From Streptomyces sp. NBC_01341 (GTDB lineage Bacteria; Actinomycetota; Actinomycetes; Streptomycetales; Streptomycetaceae): DNA of 64,000 bases. Positions within the stretch are counted from its first letter, which is position 1. Each line of letters opens with the position of its first letter. Positions 9,573 through 19,189 of the stretch are shown piece after piece. The position numbers and the translations under genes are program-made. Under the pieces are notes generated by a model. That model was given only the letters and a program-made list of their open reading frames with translations, ran no database searches and had not been told where the DNA came from. The stretch covers positions 2,046,001 to 2,110,000 of the forward strand of contig NZ_CP108364.1 of the NCBI RefSeq assembly GCF_035946055.1, read 5' to 3'.

Positions 9573-11519
9573 TCAGCGGATGGGACGGTGGACGTTGTCC
9601 CCCGCGGCGGGTCCGGGGGTGGCGTCGGCGATCCAGGCGCCTTCGCCGCTCGGGTCGATGACGCCCTCCTCCAGCCAGGTGTAGGTCCCGGCGAGGACTC
9701 CGTCGACCACGCGGCGGTCGATGTCGTCGGTGTTGGACCACAGCCGGCCGAAGAGTTCCTCGACGCGGAGCCGGGACTGCCGGCAGAACACGTCGGCGAG
9801 CTGGTAGGCCTCGCGTCCGTGGTCGTTGTCGGCGCGCAGGTGCTCGGCGCGGACACAGGCCGCGCTCATCGCGAAGAGTTCGGCGCCGATGTCGACGATC
9901 CGTCCGAGGAAGCCCTGCTTGGTCTCCATGCGCCCCTGCCAGCGGGACATCGCGTAGAAGGTCGAGCGGGCCAGCTTGCGGGAGGAGCGTTCGACGTACC
10001 GCAGGTGGGTGGAGAGGTCGGGGTGTCCGGGGACGCGGAACTCGCCGTAGGAGCTGGGCACCCGGCCGGGGCCGCTGACCAGCTTGGGCAGCCAGCGCGC
10101 GTAGAACTGCGCCGCGTTGGCACCCGCCCGCGCCTTGTCGGCGAGCGGCTTGTCGGGGTCGATGATGTCACCGGCGACCTTGAGGTGGGCGTCGACGGCC
10201 TCGCGGGCGATCAGCAGGTGCATGATCTCCGTGGAGCCCTCGAAGATCCGGTTGATCCGCATGTCGCGGAGCATCTGCTCGGCGGGGACGGCCCGTTCGC
10301 CGCGGGCGGCGAGCGAGTCGGCGGTCTCGAAGCCGCGTCCGCCGCGGATCTGGACCAGTTCGTCGGAGATGAGCCAGCCCATCTCGGAGCCGTACAGCTT
10401 GGCGAGCGCGGCCTCGATGCGGATGTCGTTGCGGCTCTCGTCGGCCATCTGCGAGGAGAGGTCCACGACCGCTTCGAGGGCGAAGGTGGTGGCGGCGATG
10501 AAGGAGATCTTGGCGCCGACCGCCTCGTGGCGGGCCACCGGCCTGCCCCACTGCTCACGGACCGCCGACCATTCGCGGGCGATCTTCAGGGACCACTTCC
10601 CGACGCCGACGCACATCGCGGGCAGCGAGAGACGGCCGGTGTTGAGCGTGGTGAGCGCGATCTTGAGACCCGCGCCCTCGGGCCCGATCCGGTTGGCTGC
10701 GGGGACGCGTACGCCGTGGAAGCGGGTCAGGCCGTTCTCGATGCCGCGCAGGCCCATGAAGGCGTTGCGGTGCTCCACGGTGATGCCCGGCGAGTCGGCC
10801 TCGACGACGAAGGCGGTGATGCCGCCCCGGTGGCCGTCGGACTCCGGGACGCGGGCCATCACCACGAGCAGGTCGGCGACGACTCCGTTGGTCGTCCAGA
10901 GCTTCACGCCGTCCAGGACGTAGTCGTCGCCGTCGGGCACCGCGGTCGTCGCGAGCCGTGCCGGGTCGGAGCCGACGTCGGGTTCCGTGAGCAGGAACGC
11001 CGAGATGTCCGTGCGCGCCAGGCGGGGCAGGAAGGTGTCCTTCTGCTCCTGGGTGCCGAACATCTTGAGCGGCTGCGGTACGCCGATGGACTGGTGCGCG
11101 GAGAGGAGCGCGCCGATGGCGGGGCTCGCCGAACCGGCGAGCGCGAGCGCCTTGTTGTAGTAGACCTGGGTCAGCCCCAGGCCGCCGTACTTCGTCTCGA
11201 TCTTCATGCCGAGGGCGCCGAGCTCCCTGAGCCCGTTGATCACCTCGTCGGGGATCTTCGCCTCGCGCTCGATGAGGGCGCCGTCGACCCGGGTCTCGCA
11301 GAATTCGCGCATCCGGGCGAGGAAGGCCTCGCCGCGCCGCACGTCGTCGGGGGCGGGCTGGGGATGGGGGTGGATCAGGTCGAGCCGGAAGCGTCCGAGG
11401 AAGAGTTCCTTGGCGAAGCTGGGTTTGCGCCAGTCCTGTTCGCGGGCGGCCTCGGCCACCTGCCGTGCTTCGCGCTCGGTGACTTTGGGGGCCTGGGGGA
11501 TGTCGGATGGGGCGGACAT
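9573..11519 (-). CDS. Acyl-CoA dehydrogenase, long form
   Basis: An FAD-dependent acyl-CoA dehydrogenase of 648 residues. The N-terminal helical and middle beta domains are marked by LTEPDVGSDPARL and KLWTTNG, and the C-terminal helical domain by RIFEGSTEIMHLLIAREAVD. About 200 extra residues follow the usual 380-400-residue core, as in membrane-associated VLCAD-like and streptomycete long forms. The ATG at 11519 (MSAPSDIPQAP) is the family-like start. It stands alone between two strong terminators, so it is probably monocistronic. Chain-length specificity cannot be told. Confidence 0.88.
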   Translation of the reverse strand: MSAPSDIPQAPKVTEREARQVAEAAREQDWRKPSFAKELFLGRFRLDLIHPHPQPAPDDVRRGEAFLARMREFCETRVDGALIEREAKIPDEVINGLRELGALGMKIETKYGGLGLTQVYYNKALALAGSASPAIGALLSAHQSIGVPQPLKMFGTQEQKDTFLPRLARTDISAFLLTEPDVGSDPARLATTAVPDGDDYVLDGVKLWTTNGVVADLLVVMARVPESDGHRGGITAFVVEADSPGITVEHRNAFMGLRGIENGLTRFHGVRVPAANRIGPEGAGLKIALTTLNTGRLSLPAMCVGVGKWSLKIAREWSAVREQWGRPVARHEAVGAKISFIAATTFALEAVVDLSSQMADESRNDIRIEAALAKLYGSEMGWLISDELVQIRGGRGFETADSLAARGERAVPAEQMLRDMRINRIFEGSTEIMHLLIAREAVDAHLKVAGDIIDPDKPLADKARAGANAAQFYARWLPKLVSGPGRVPSSYGEFRVPGHPDLSTHLRYVERSSRKLARSTFYAMSRWQGRMETKQGFLGRIVDIGAELFAMSAACVRAEHLRADNDHGREAYQLADVFCRQSRLRVEELFGRLWSNTDDIDRRVVDGVLAGTYTWLEEGVIDPSGEGAWIADATPGPAAGDNVHRPIR

Positions 11520-11645
11520 GAGGAGCTCACCTCGCCGCGAGTCGGGATATGGGTCGGGCCGTACGCGTGCCGATCGGTACCACTCGTCCGTATCTACCCG
11601 ATCTGCGTCACCCCCACCACCCCTGCGGCGGGCTCCCGGCGGCAC

Positions 11646-11692
11646 ACGGAACCGGCCGGAGCCCCCGCACAGCGGGCTCCGGCCGGTTCCGT
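11646..11692 (-). terminator. Strong terminator after the GABA-block aldehyde dehydrogenase
   Basis: A 19-bp perfect stem (11646-11664 with 11674-11692) with a 9-nt loop follows the aldehyde dehydrogenase stop by 13 nt. It is one of the strongest hairpins in the window. Confidence 0.85.
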
Positions 11693-11704
11693 CGGTGCTG
11701 GCGG

Positions 11705-13150
11705 CTACAGGGCCAGGCCAGTGAGGACCAGGACCCGCTCGTAGGTGTAGTCGTCCATGGCGTAGCGCACGCCCTCGCGGCCCACTCCGGACTGCTTGGC
11801 GCCGCCGTACGGCATCTGGTCGGCCCGGTAGGAGGGCACGTCGCCGATGATCACGCCGCCGACCTCCAGGGCGCGGTGGGCACGGAAGGCGGTCTGCAGG
11901 TCGTGGGTGAAGACACCCGCCTGCAGGCCGTACTTGGAGTCGTTGACGGCGGCGAACGCCTCGGCCTCGCCCTGTGTCCTCCGGATGGACAGGACCGGTC
12001 CGAAGACCTCCTCGCCGGCGATCGTCGTGGTGTCCGGGAGGTCGGTGAGGACCGTCGGGGCGTAGGTGGCGCCGTCGCGCTTGCCGCCGGTGAGCAGGGT
12101 GGCGCCGGCGGTGACGGCCTCGTCGACCCAGGACTCGACACGGCGGGCGGCGTCCTCGCTGACCAGCGGGCCGACGTCGGTGGCCGCGTCGGAGGGGTCA
12201 CCGGTCACCAGGGCCTCGACGGCGGCGACGATCTTCGGGACGAGCCGGTCGTACACGGTGGCGTCGGCGATGACCCGCTGCACCGAGATGCAGGACTGGC
12301 CGCCCTGGTAGTTGGAGAAGGTCGCGATGCGGTCCGCCGCACGGTCCAGGTCCTCCTCGGAGGACCAGTCGCCGAGCACGACGGCGGCGCCGTTGCCGCC
12401 GAGTTCGAGGGTGCAGTGCTTACGCGGCACCGACTCCATGATCGAGTAGCCGACGGGGCCGGACCCGGTGAAGGAGATCACGGGCAGCCGCTCGTCCTGG
12501 ACCAGGGCGGGCATCTTGTCGTTGGGCACGGTCAGCACGGACCAGGACCCGGCGGGGAGGTCGGTCTCGGCCAGCAGCTCGCCCAGGATCAGCGAGGAGA
12601 TCGGGGTGGCAGGCGCCGGCTTGAGGATGATCGGCGCGCCGACGGCGATGGCCGGGGCGACCTTGTGGGCGCTCAGGTTGAGCGGGAAGTTGAACGGCGA
12701 GATGCCGAGCACGGGGCCGCGCGGGAAGCGCCGGGTCAGCCCGAGGCGGCCGGTGCCGCCGGGGTCGGTGTCGAGGCGCTGGGCCTCGCCCCCGTTGAAG
12801 CGGCGGGCCTCCTCGGCGGCGAACCGGAACACGGACACGGCCCGGCCGACCTCGCCGCGCGCCCACTTGACCGGCTTGCCGTTCTCCGCCGAGATCAGCT
12901 GCGCGATCTCTTCGGTGCGCTCCGTGAGGCGGCGTACGACGTGGTCGAGCGCGGCGGCCCGTACGTGGGCCGGGGTCGCCGCGAACTCCTCGCGCACGGC
13001 CCAAGCCGCCGCGACGGCTTCCTCGACCTGGGCGTCGGTCGGTACGGAGACCGTGCCGACGAGGCGTCCGTCCCAGGAGTTGGTGACGTCGAAGCTGTCC
13101 TCGCCGGTGGCCCGGCGGCCGGCCAGCCAGAAGGCGTGGGTGGAAGTCAT
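11705..13150 (-). CDS. NAD(P)-dependent aldehyde dehydrogenase, candidate succinate-semialdehyde dehydrogenase
   Basis: A 481-residue aldehyde dehydrogenase. The cofactor-binding FTGSGPVGYSI, the catalytic glutamate region LELGGNGAAVVLGD and the catalytic cysteine QGGQSCISVQR are all present. Its place beside a PucR regulator and gabT suggests oxidation of succinate semialdehyde made by GabT, but the Streptomyces gene in this position is usually annotated only as an aldehyde dehydrogenase, so this is inference. Start is the ATG at 13150. The gene lies downstream of pucR with a 209-nt gap holding an inverted repeat, so it may have its own regulated promoter. Confidence 0.85.
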   Translation of the reverse strand: MTSTHAFWLAGRRATGEDSFDVTNSWDGRLVGTVSVPTDAQVEEAVAAAWAVREEFAATPAHVRAAALDHVVRRLTERTEEIAQLISAENGKPVKWARGEVGRAVSVFRFAAEEARRFNGGEAQRLDTDPGGTGRLGLTRRFPRGPVLGISPFNFPLNLSAHKVAPAIAVGAPIILKPAPATPISSLILGELLAETDLPAGSWSVLTVPNDKMPALVQDERLPVISFTGSGPVGYSIMESVPRKHCTLELGGNGAAVVLGDWSSEEDLDRAADRIATFSNYQGGQSCISVQRVIADATVYDRLVPKIVAAVEALVTGDPSDAATDVGPLVSEDAARRVESWVDEAVTAGATLLTGGKRDGATYAPTVLTDLPDTTTIAGEEVFGPVLSIRRTQGEAEAFAAVNDSKYGLQAGVFTHDLQTAFRAHRALEVGGVIIGDVPSYRADQMPYGGAKQSGVGREGVRYAMDDYTYERVLVLTGLAL

Positions 13151-13249
13151 GGCGGTTCCGGCCCTTCAGGGGTGGTGAACGAGGATCGCCGGGCACCGCG
13201 GAGGCGCCCTTCGGCCCCACCGTAGGGCGACCCGCGACGAATGAGGCTT

Positions 13250-13276
13250 GTCCACCGTGGAGTGGAGCGGGTGGAC
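13250..13276. promoter_or_regulatory. Inverted repeat upstream of aldehyde dehydrogenase, candidate operator
   Basis: GTCCACC (13250-13256) and its complement GGTGGAC (13270-13276) flank a 13-nt spacer in the gap between pucR and the aldehyde dehydrogenase start. The 5' arm is preceded by TT, giving TTGTCC, a half-site also seen in the palindrome upstream of gabT. Binding by the adjacent PucR protein is a guess. Confidence 0.35.
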
Positions 13277-13359
13277 GGTGCGCCGCTTTGTCGGATGCGG
13301 CCACGGCCGTCTCCCGCCTGCGACGGCGGGAGACGGGAGCCGGCCGCTCCGGCACGGCG

Positions 13360-14937
13360 CTACGGCGTCCCCGACGAGGCCGCCGTCGCCTTCAGTGCCA
13401 GCCACAGCTCCATGCGCACGTCCGGGTCGTCCAGCGAGCGGCCGAGGATCTCCTCGACGCGGCGCATCCGGTAGCGCAGGGTGTGGCGGTGGACACCGAG
13501 GTCGGCGGCCGCCGCGTCCCACTGGCCGTGCCGGGAGAGCCAGGCGCGCAGGGAGGCGACGAGGTCCCCGCGGCCCTTGGCGTCGTGCTCCTGCAACGGC
13601 CGCAGCATCCCGTCGGCGAAGGCGCGTACGGCGTCGTCGGCGAGGAGCGGCAGGACGGACCCCGCGGCGAGCTCCTCGTGCTCGACGAGCACCCGGCCGC
13701 GGCGGCGGGCGACCGAGAGGGCCTGTTCGGCCTGCTTGTAGGCGGCGGAGACCGCGATCGGCCCGGCGGGCGCCGAGAGGCCGACGACGACGTCGGGTTC
13801 TTCGGCACCGGAGTCGCGCGGCGGCCGCTCCTCCTCGGCCCGCGCGTACGCCGCGCAGGCCGCGACCACGGCGCCGCCGTCCACGGCCAGGACCACGAGG
13901 CGCTCCCCCTCGGGCACCATCAGCAGGGTCTCGCCGGACCGGCCGGCCGCCGCGTCGAGCGCCTCGGCGAGCGGTTCGGTCCCGGCCGGGACCGGCGCCT
14001 CCGCGATGAGGAGCCGGAAGGGGGCGTCGAGGAGCCCTCCGTACAGATCCCCCGCGACGGCCCTGGCGTGATCCGACTGGCCCGCGAGCAGCATCCGCAG
14101 GACCGCCGCTCCGAGACGCTGTTCCGCGCCCTGGAGCGCGCGGGAGCGTGCCGTGGTCAGCGTCAGCAGCGCCACGGCCGAGTTCACGGCGTACCTCTCT
14201 GCCGTGCCGAGCGCCGCGCCCGTGCCGACGGCCAGCGCGCCGCGGGCCCGGCGGCCGGTTCCCAGGGTCTGGAGCTCGACCCGGTCGTCGCCCTCGGCGT
14301 CACCCACGACGGCGCTGGCCGGGGCCGGGCGGTCGCGCAGGCGCTCCACCTCGGGCGTGAGCCGGGCCGCGCGCCGGGCGGCCCAGTCCGGTGCGGCGGT
14401 GAGGACGGCTCCCGAGGAGTCGTAGAGGGCCGCCCAGCCGTCGATGTGCGCGGCGAGCCGTGTGAGGAGCGCCGTGGGACCGTCCCCGGCGACGGCCGCC
14501 CTGGTCAGCTCGCGCTGTGCCTCGAATCCGGCCGTGACCGAGCGGTACTGGTCGGCCGCGATGGCCGCCGACACGGCCTTGCTGATGGCCAGGAACGGCG
14601 TGCGTCTGGGCACTTCGAGGAGCGGCAGTCCCGCTTCCTCGGCGGCGTCCACGAGAGCCGCCGGGATGTCGTCGTACGTGACGCCGACACCGAAGCCCAC
14701 ACCCACGACTCCCGCGCCGGCGAGCCGCTGTACGTACCGGCGCATGGTCCCCGGGTCCCGGGCGTCGAGGTTGGTCGCCGTGACGAGCAGCAGCTCGCCG
14801 CCCTCCATGTACGGCACGGGGTCGGCCAGCTCGCTGGCGTGCACCCAGCGCACCGGGGTACCGAGCCGGTCGGCCCCCGCCCGGACGGTCAGCCTGAGCG
14901 CCGAGTGCTGGACGAGGGAGGCGAGAGTGGGAGGCAT
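13360..14937 (-). CDS. PucR family transcriptional regulator
   Basis: A 525-residue regulator. The N-terminal PucR ligand-sensing domain covers roughly residues 1-120 (for example YMEGGELLLVTATNL), a GGDEF-like middle region follows, and the C-terminal helix-turn-helix is read as WDAAAADLGVHRHTLRYRMR near residue 480. PucR proteins commonly respond to purine breakdown products, GABA or amino acids. Here the neighbours (aldehyde dehydrogenase, gabT) point to GABA. The ATG at 14937 (MPPTLASLVQHSAL) is the conserved family start; the frame is open to 15051 but without family similarity. Confidence 0.9.
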   Translation of the reverse strand: MPPTLASLVQHSALRLTVRAGADRLGTPVRWVHASELADPVPYMEGGELLLVTATNLDARDPGTMRRYVQRLAGAGVVGVGFGVGVTYDDIPAALVDAAEEAGLPLLEVPRRTPFLAISKAVSAAIAADQYRSVTAGFEAQRELTRAAVAGDGPTALLTRLAAHIDGWAALYDSSGAVLTAAPDWAARRAARLTPEVERLRDRPAPASAVVGDAEGDDRVELQTLGTGRRARGALAVGTGAALGTAERYAVNSAVALLTLTTARSRALQGAEQRLGAAVLRMLLAGQSDHARAVAGDLYGGLLDAPFRLLIAEAPVPAGTEPLAEALDAAAGRSGETLLMVPEGERLVVLAVDGGAVVAACAAYARAEEERPPRDSGAEEPDVVVGLSAPAGPIAVSAAYKQAEQALSVARRRGRVLVEHEELAAGSVLPLLADDAVRAFADGMLRPLQEHDAKGRGDLVASLRAWLSRHGQWDAAAADLGVHRHTLRYRMRRVEEILGRSLDDPDVRMELWLALKATAASSGTP

Positions 14938-15087
14938 GGGACCGCCGGACCTCCGGGAGTCGATGGGACCGTCCTCGGGGGGCGCGGCCCGGTTGTGCCG
15001 CCCTGGGCGGACGGCTCGATTACGCCGCCTCGTACAGACGGACGGGGGCAATTCTGCCAGGGCGGCAGGGTCCCCGTCACCGCCCGG

Positions 15088-17454
15088 TCAGCCACTCAGC
15101 TCGACCAGGAGCGGGGGCGCGTGTTCACCGTCCACCGTCGTCAGGGACAGGACCGCGTGTCCGGCGGGCAGGGAGTACGCCAGCTCCGAGGCCGACCAGC
15201 GCTCCCGTTCGACCCGCCGCACGGTGACGGCTTCCCTCGTCACGGCCTTGCCGGTGACGAGCTTGCGCAGGGCGTGCAGGGCGCGGGTGAAGGGCTGGTC
15301 GGCGAAGACGGCGTGCTCGGCGACCTCGCGGGTCTCGATCCACTCCTTGCCCCAGGCCTCCGAGAAACGCTTGCCGTCCCAGGTCGTGACCCCGCTGAAC
15401 GCCATGCAGCAGCCGACCGCGCCCAGCAGCGCGGTGTGCAGCTGCTCGGGGACGTCGTCGACGGTACGCAGGGCGAGAACGGCGCCCGCGTTGACCGAGC
15501 GAAGCCGCCGGACACCGCGGACGGTCCCCGCGGTGACCGTGTGCGTGGCGTCGTCGAGCACCAGGCAGACGAACAGCGACCGGTCGGTCCGGGCGGCGGT
15601 CACGGCAGTGAACTGGGCGAGCACCAGCCGGGTCAGCAGGCGGGACGCCTCCGCGTGCGCCCGCTCCGGGAGGTCGATCCTGACCCGGAGCGGCAGGTGC
15701 TCCAGAGAGCGCAGCGAGAAGGGCCGGGCCTGCTCACCGGTGGTGAAGAAGGGGGCGAACGCGGGGCGGTCGAGGAGGGCGATCCGGTCGGCGAGGGCGA
15801 GCCCGGGGTCCCCGGCGCCGCCCTTCTGCCGGGTGCGGGCCTCCAGCTCACGCAGCATCGACTCATGACCGCCGGCCGCCAGTGCCTCCCGCAGTGCGTC
15901 GGTCGGCGCGTGGTCGCCGTCCAGGAGCTGCCGGAGCTCGGGTACCCCGGGGAAGTGCCCGTGGGCGGCGCGGTAGGGGCCCAGCAGCTGGGCGAGCACG
16001 GTCGCGGCACGCCTGCTGTCCAGCTGGGGCACGTCGCCGACCAGTCCCTCCGCGAGCACGCTCGCGGCCTCGTCGGGGTCCGTCGTGCCGCCGTACAGGT
16101 CGAAGTCGTGGACGGACGAGGGGTCGCCGATCCGGACCACGACGTCGAACGCCTCGTCGGGGCCGAGCTCGCCCCCGCCCCCGCCGACGGCGAGCACGGC
16201 GGCCCGGCCGGCGAGCGCCTGCAGGGCGAGCGACTCCACGACGGGGCGCACGAGCCGGGCGGACTTGCCCGCCCCGGGCGGCCCGACGGCGAGCAGGGAG
16301 GTGCCCAGCAGCGCGGGTTCCAGGGCGGTGCCGGAGCCGCGTCGGGCGTACGGGTTGTGGGGGTCGTCGGCGAAGGTGCCGATCCTCACCTGGCCCGTGA
16401 GCAGGTCGTGCCGGGCGGCGCGGCGGGGAAGGTCGCGCGCGCCGGAGGGGTGCAGCGCGGCCGCGCCTCCGGTGCGCAGGACGGCCTCGGTGAGTGCGCT
16501 GAGGCGTTCCGGGTGCGCCCGGCCGACGGTCCAGGCGTGGCGCAGTCGCGCGACGTCCACGTCGTTCATCCGGCCGGTCCGCACCTCCGCGGTGAGAGTC
16601 TCGGCGGCATCGGTCAGCCCTGCGGCACGCAGCTCGGGCCACTGCTCGGGGGCCGGCGCGTCCGGGGGCGCGGCGGGGGCTGCGGACGCCCCGGCGGCGC
16701 CCTTTCCGGTGCGGGCGGCGACCAGCTCGCGCCAGCGCCCGAGGCGGGCGAACGGCCAGAGGACCCCGAGGGCGATCACGGCGTAGATCACGTCGACCAC
16801 GGCCTGGCTCTGGTAGATCTCACCGCCGGCGACCGCTGCGACCAGGATCAGCACCGGCCTGACGAGCGGGACGGCGTCCTTCCACACGAGGACCTCGGCG
16901 ACGGCTCCCCCGGCGGCGGTGGCCAGCGCGAGAAAGGGCTGTCCGCGTCCGGCGACATGGCGCCGGAAGATCTCGGACCAATTGCCGAGCCTTCCGCAGG
17001 CGTGGACGAGGAGCCCGAAGAGGACGGCCTCGTAGACCGTGAGGGCGTCGGCCCCCTCGATCGTCCTGGGCCCGCCGAACGTCCCGGCGTACCACCAGTC
17101 ACGGGGGGTGAACAGCTTCAGCGGGACGAGTCGGTAGGGGATGTAGCCGTTGCGCCACAGGGACCACAGGAGCAGTCCGGAGAGCGCGGAGATGAGGACC
17201 CCCACCACCAGTGAGCGGTCCGACACACCTTCGGGCCTCTCCGGCGGGCGCGGGGTGTGGCCGTAGCGCCAGACGCCCGGGCCGGCCTCGGGGCGGGGTG
17301 CGCGCATCCAGGCGTCCAGGCCCCCGCCGGCCGGCGGGGGCCCCGGGTGCGGGGCGTGCGTGGGCGGCGGCGGCGCGGCGGGCGGTGGCCCCGCCGGACG
17401 GGGCACCCGGCCCGCGCCCGTGCCCCGTGCGTCGTACATGCCTTCGGTGTCCAT
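15088..17454 (-). CDS. Membrane-anchored TraG/VirD4-like ATPase
   Basis: A 788-residue protein with a Pro/Gly-rich N-terminus (about residues 1-75), several transmembrane segments (first GVLISALSGLLLWSL, later VRPVLILVAAVAGGE and DVIYAVIALGVLWPF) and a cytoplasmic P-loop domain. Walker A is GPPGAGKS near residue 390 and the Walker B-like FVCLVLDDATH near residue 628. The layout and the C-terminal segment resemble conjugative coupling proteins (TraG/VirD4), but no relaxase, integrase or other transfer gene is near. I chose the ATG at 17454, preceded by AGGGGG; an in-frame ATG at 17439 is an alternative. Function is unknown. It lies between pucR and divergent gabT. Confidence 0.75.
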   Translation of the reverse strand: MDTEGMYDARGTGAGRVPRPAGPPPAAPPPPTHAPHPGPPPAGGGLDAWMRAPRPEAGPGVWRYGHTPRPPERPEGVSDRSLVVGVLISALSGLLLWSLWRNGYIPYRLVPLKLFTPRDWWYAGTFGGPRTIEGADALTVYEAVLFGLLVHACGRLGNWSEIFRRHVAGRGQPFLALATAAGGAVAEVLVWKDAVPLVRPVLILVAAVAGGEIYQSQAVVDVIYAVIALGVLWPFARLGRWRELVAARTGKGAAGASAAPAAPPDAPAPEQWPELRAAGLTDAAETLTAEVRTGRMNDVDVARLRHAWTVGRAHPERLSALTEAVLRTGGAAALHPSGARDLPRRAARHDLLTGQVRIGTFADDPHNPYARRGSGTALEPALLGTSLLAVGPPGAGKSARLVRPVVESLALQALAGRAAVLAVGGGGGELGPDEAFDVVVRIGDPSSVHDFDLYGGTTDPDEAASVLAEGLVGDVPQLDSRRAATVLAQLLGPYRAAHGHFPGVPELRQLLDGDHAPTDALREALAAGGHESMLRELEARTRQKGGAGDPGLALADRIALLDRPAFAPFFTTGEQARPFSLRSLEHLPLRVRIDLPERAHAEASRLLTRLVLAQFTAVTAARTDRSLFVCLVLDDATHTVTAGTVRGVRRLRSVNAGAVLALRTVDDVPEQLHTALLGAVGCCMAFSGVTTWDGKRFSEAWGKEWIETREVAEHAVFADQPFTRALHALRKLVTGKAVTREAVTVRRVERERWSASELAYSLPAGHAVLSLTTVDGEHAPPLLVELSG

Positions 17455-17583
17455 GAACCGCTGCCCCCTGACCAGCCAGGTCCCGCCTTCTGCACCGGCC
17501 AATCTAGTGCCCGGGCACCGGGAGTTCAGCCATGCGGCCGGATGACCCGGCGAGGCGTCCCGCCGGGCTGGCGCCCGCCCATC

Positions 17584-17598
17584 TGTCCGTCGCGGACA
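17584..17598. promoter_or_regulatory. Palindrome upstream of gabT, candidate operator
   Basis: TGTCCG-TCG-CGGACA is a perfect 6-bp-arm palindrome about 100 nt upstream of gabT, in the divergent gap with the TraG-like gene. It could be a PucR operator for GABA genes. This rests on position and symmetry only. Confidence 0.4.
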
Positions 17599-17699
17599 AG
17601 GACACGCCGGCACCACTCCCGATCGGAGCATGACCGCTGCCCGCGCCCACCCCTAGCCTGCAGAAACAGAAGCGTCCGAAACACCCCCAGGAGCCCCGC

Positions 17700-19040
17700 A
17701 TGTCCGACATCCCGCAGGAGCGCCGCGTCGTCACTGCCATCCCCGGCCCGAAGTCGGTCGAGCTGCAGGCTCGCCGCGTGGCGGCCGTCGCCGCGGGTGT
17801 GGGTTCCACGCTCCCGGTCTTCACCGCCCGGGCCGGCGGCGGGATCATCGAGGACGTGGACGGCAACCGGCTGATCGACTTCGGTTCCGGTATCGCCGTG
17901 ACGTCCGTGGGCGCCTCCGCCGAGGCCGTCGTGCGCCGGGCGTCCGCGCAGCTCGCCGACTTCACCCACACCTGTTTCATGGTCACGCCGTACGAGGGGT
18001 ACGTCGAGGTCTGTGAGCAGCTCGCCGAGCTGACGCCGGGCGACCACGCCAAGAAGTCCGCGCTGTTCAACTCGGGCGCCGAGGCCGTCGAGAACGCCGT
18101 GAAGATCGCCCGCGCCCACACCAGGCGCACCGCGGTCGTCGTCTTCGACCACGGCTACCACGGCCGGACCAACCTGACGATGGCCCTGACGGCGAAGAAC
18201 ATGCCGTACAAGCAGGGCTTCGGTCCGTTCGCGCCCGAGGTCTACCGCGTGCCCGTCGCGTACGGCTACCGCTGGCCGACGGGGGCCGAGAACGCCGGCG
18301 CCGAGGCGTCCGCCCAGGCCATCGACGAGATCACCAAGCAGATCGGCGCCGACAACGTCGCCGCGATCATCATCGAGCCGGTCCTCGGCGAGGGCGGCTT
18401 CATCGAGCCCGCCAAGGGCTTCCTCCCGGCGATCGCACAGTTCGCGAAGGACAACGGCATCGTCTTCGTCGCGGACGAGATCCAGTCCGGCTTCTGCCGC
18501 ACCGGCCAGTGGTTCGCCTGCGAGGACGAGGGCATCGTGCCCGACCTCATCACCACGGCCAAGGGCATCGCCGGCGGTCTCCCGCTCTCCGCGGTGACCG
18601 GCCGTGCCGAGATCATGGACGCCGCCCACGCGGGTGGCCTCGGCGGCACGTACGGCGGAAACCCGGTGGCCTGCGCGGGTGCGCTCGGCGCCATCGAGAC
18701 GATGCGCGAGCTGGACCTGAACGGGAGGGCCAAGCGCATCGAGGAGGTCATGAAGGGCCGCCTCGGCGAGATGCGGGCCAAGCTGTCCAACGGCGACATC
18801 ATCGGTGACATCCGCGGCCGTGGCGCCATGATCGCGATCGAGCTGGTGAAGTCCGGGACGAAGGACCCCGACGCCGCCGCGGCAGCGTCGCTGGCCAAGG
18901 CGTGCCACGCCGAGGGACTGCTGGTGCTGACCTGCGGCACCTACGGCAATGTGCTCCGCTTCCTGCCGCCGCTCGTCATCGGCGAGGACCTGCTGAACGA
19001 GGGCCTCGACATCCTCGAGCAGGCGTTCGCGCAGCTCTGA
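17700..19040 (+). CDS. gabT: 4-aminobutyrate aminotransferase
   Basis: A PLP-dependent class III aminotransferase of 446 residues that moves the amino group of GABA to 2-oxoglutarate and yields succinate semialdehyde. Visible marks are the PLP-phosphate loop NSGAEAVENAVKIAR, the cofactor aspartate in VFVADEIQSGF, and the Schiff-base lysine in TTAKGIAGGLPLSAV. The ATG at 17700 is preceded by AGGAG. It is divergent from the TraG-like gene and its promoter region holds a palindrome. A GabT assignment is supported by close family motifs and by the neighbouring PucR and aldehyde dehydrogenase genes. Confidence 0.93.
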   Translation: MSDIPQERRVVTAIPGPKSVELQARRVAAVAAGVGSTLPVFTARAGGGIIEDVDGNRLIDFGSGIAVTSVGASAEAVVRRASAQLADFTHTCFMVTPYEGYVEVCEQLAELTPGDHAKKSALFNSGAEAVENAVKIARAHTRRTAVVVFDHGYHGRTNLTMALTAKNMPYKQGFGPFAPEVYRVPVAYGYRWPTGAENAGAEASAQAIDEITKQIGADNVAAIIIEPVLGEGGFIEPAKGFLPAIAQFAKDNGIVFVADEIQSGFCRTGQWFACEDEGIVPDLITTAKGIAGGLPLSAVTGRAEIMDAAHAGGLGGTYGGNPVACAGALGAIETMRELDLNGRAKRIEEVMKGRLGEMRAKLSNGDIIGDIRGRGAMIAIELVKSGTKDPDAAAAASLAKACHAEGLLVLTCGTYGNVLRFLPPLVIGEDLLNEGLDILEQAFAQL

Positions 19041-19189
19041 TCCGGGCGACCCACCCGGCCGCCGGGCGCCGTTTTCGACGGCAATGACCGGGGACCGGGT
19101 GAGGGCGTGTGAAGAAGGTGTGCGGGGGCGATGGCGGGATACCGTTGTCGCTTCCGGTGCCCACTCCCTCTGACGTACGGTTTTCCCAG

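Noticed and set aside
13288..17214. A plus-strand open frame of 1308 codons.
   Set aside because: It runs antisense through pucR and the TraG-like gene, whose products have clear domains. Long antisense frames are usual in DNA with G/C-ending codons.
15088..17454. The idea that an integrated conjugative element is present.
   Set aside because: Only one coupling-protein-like gene is seen. There is no integrase, replication gene, att repeat or tRNA target.
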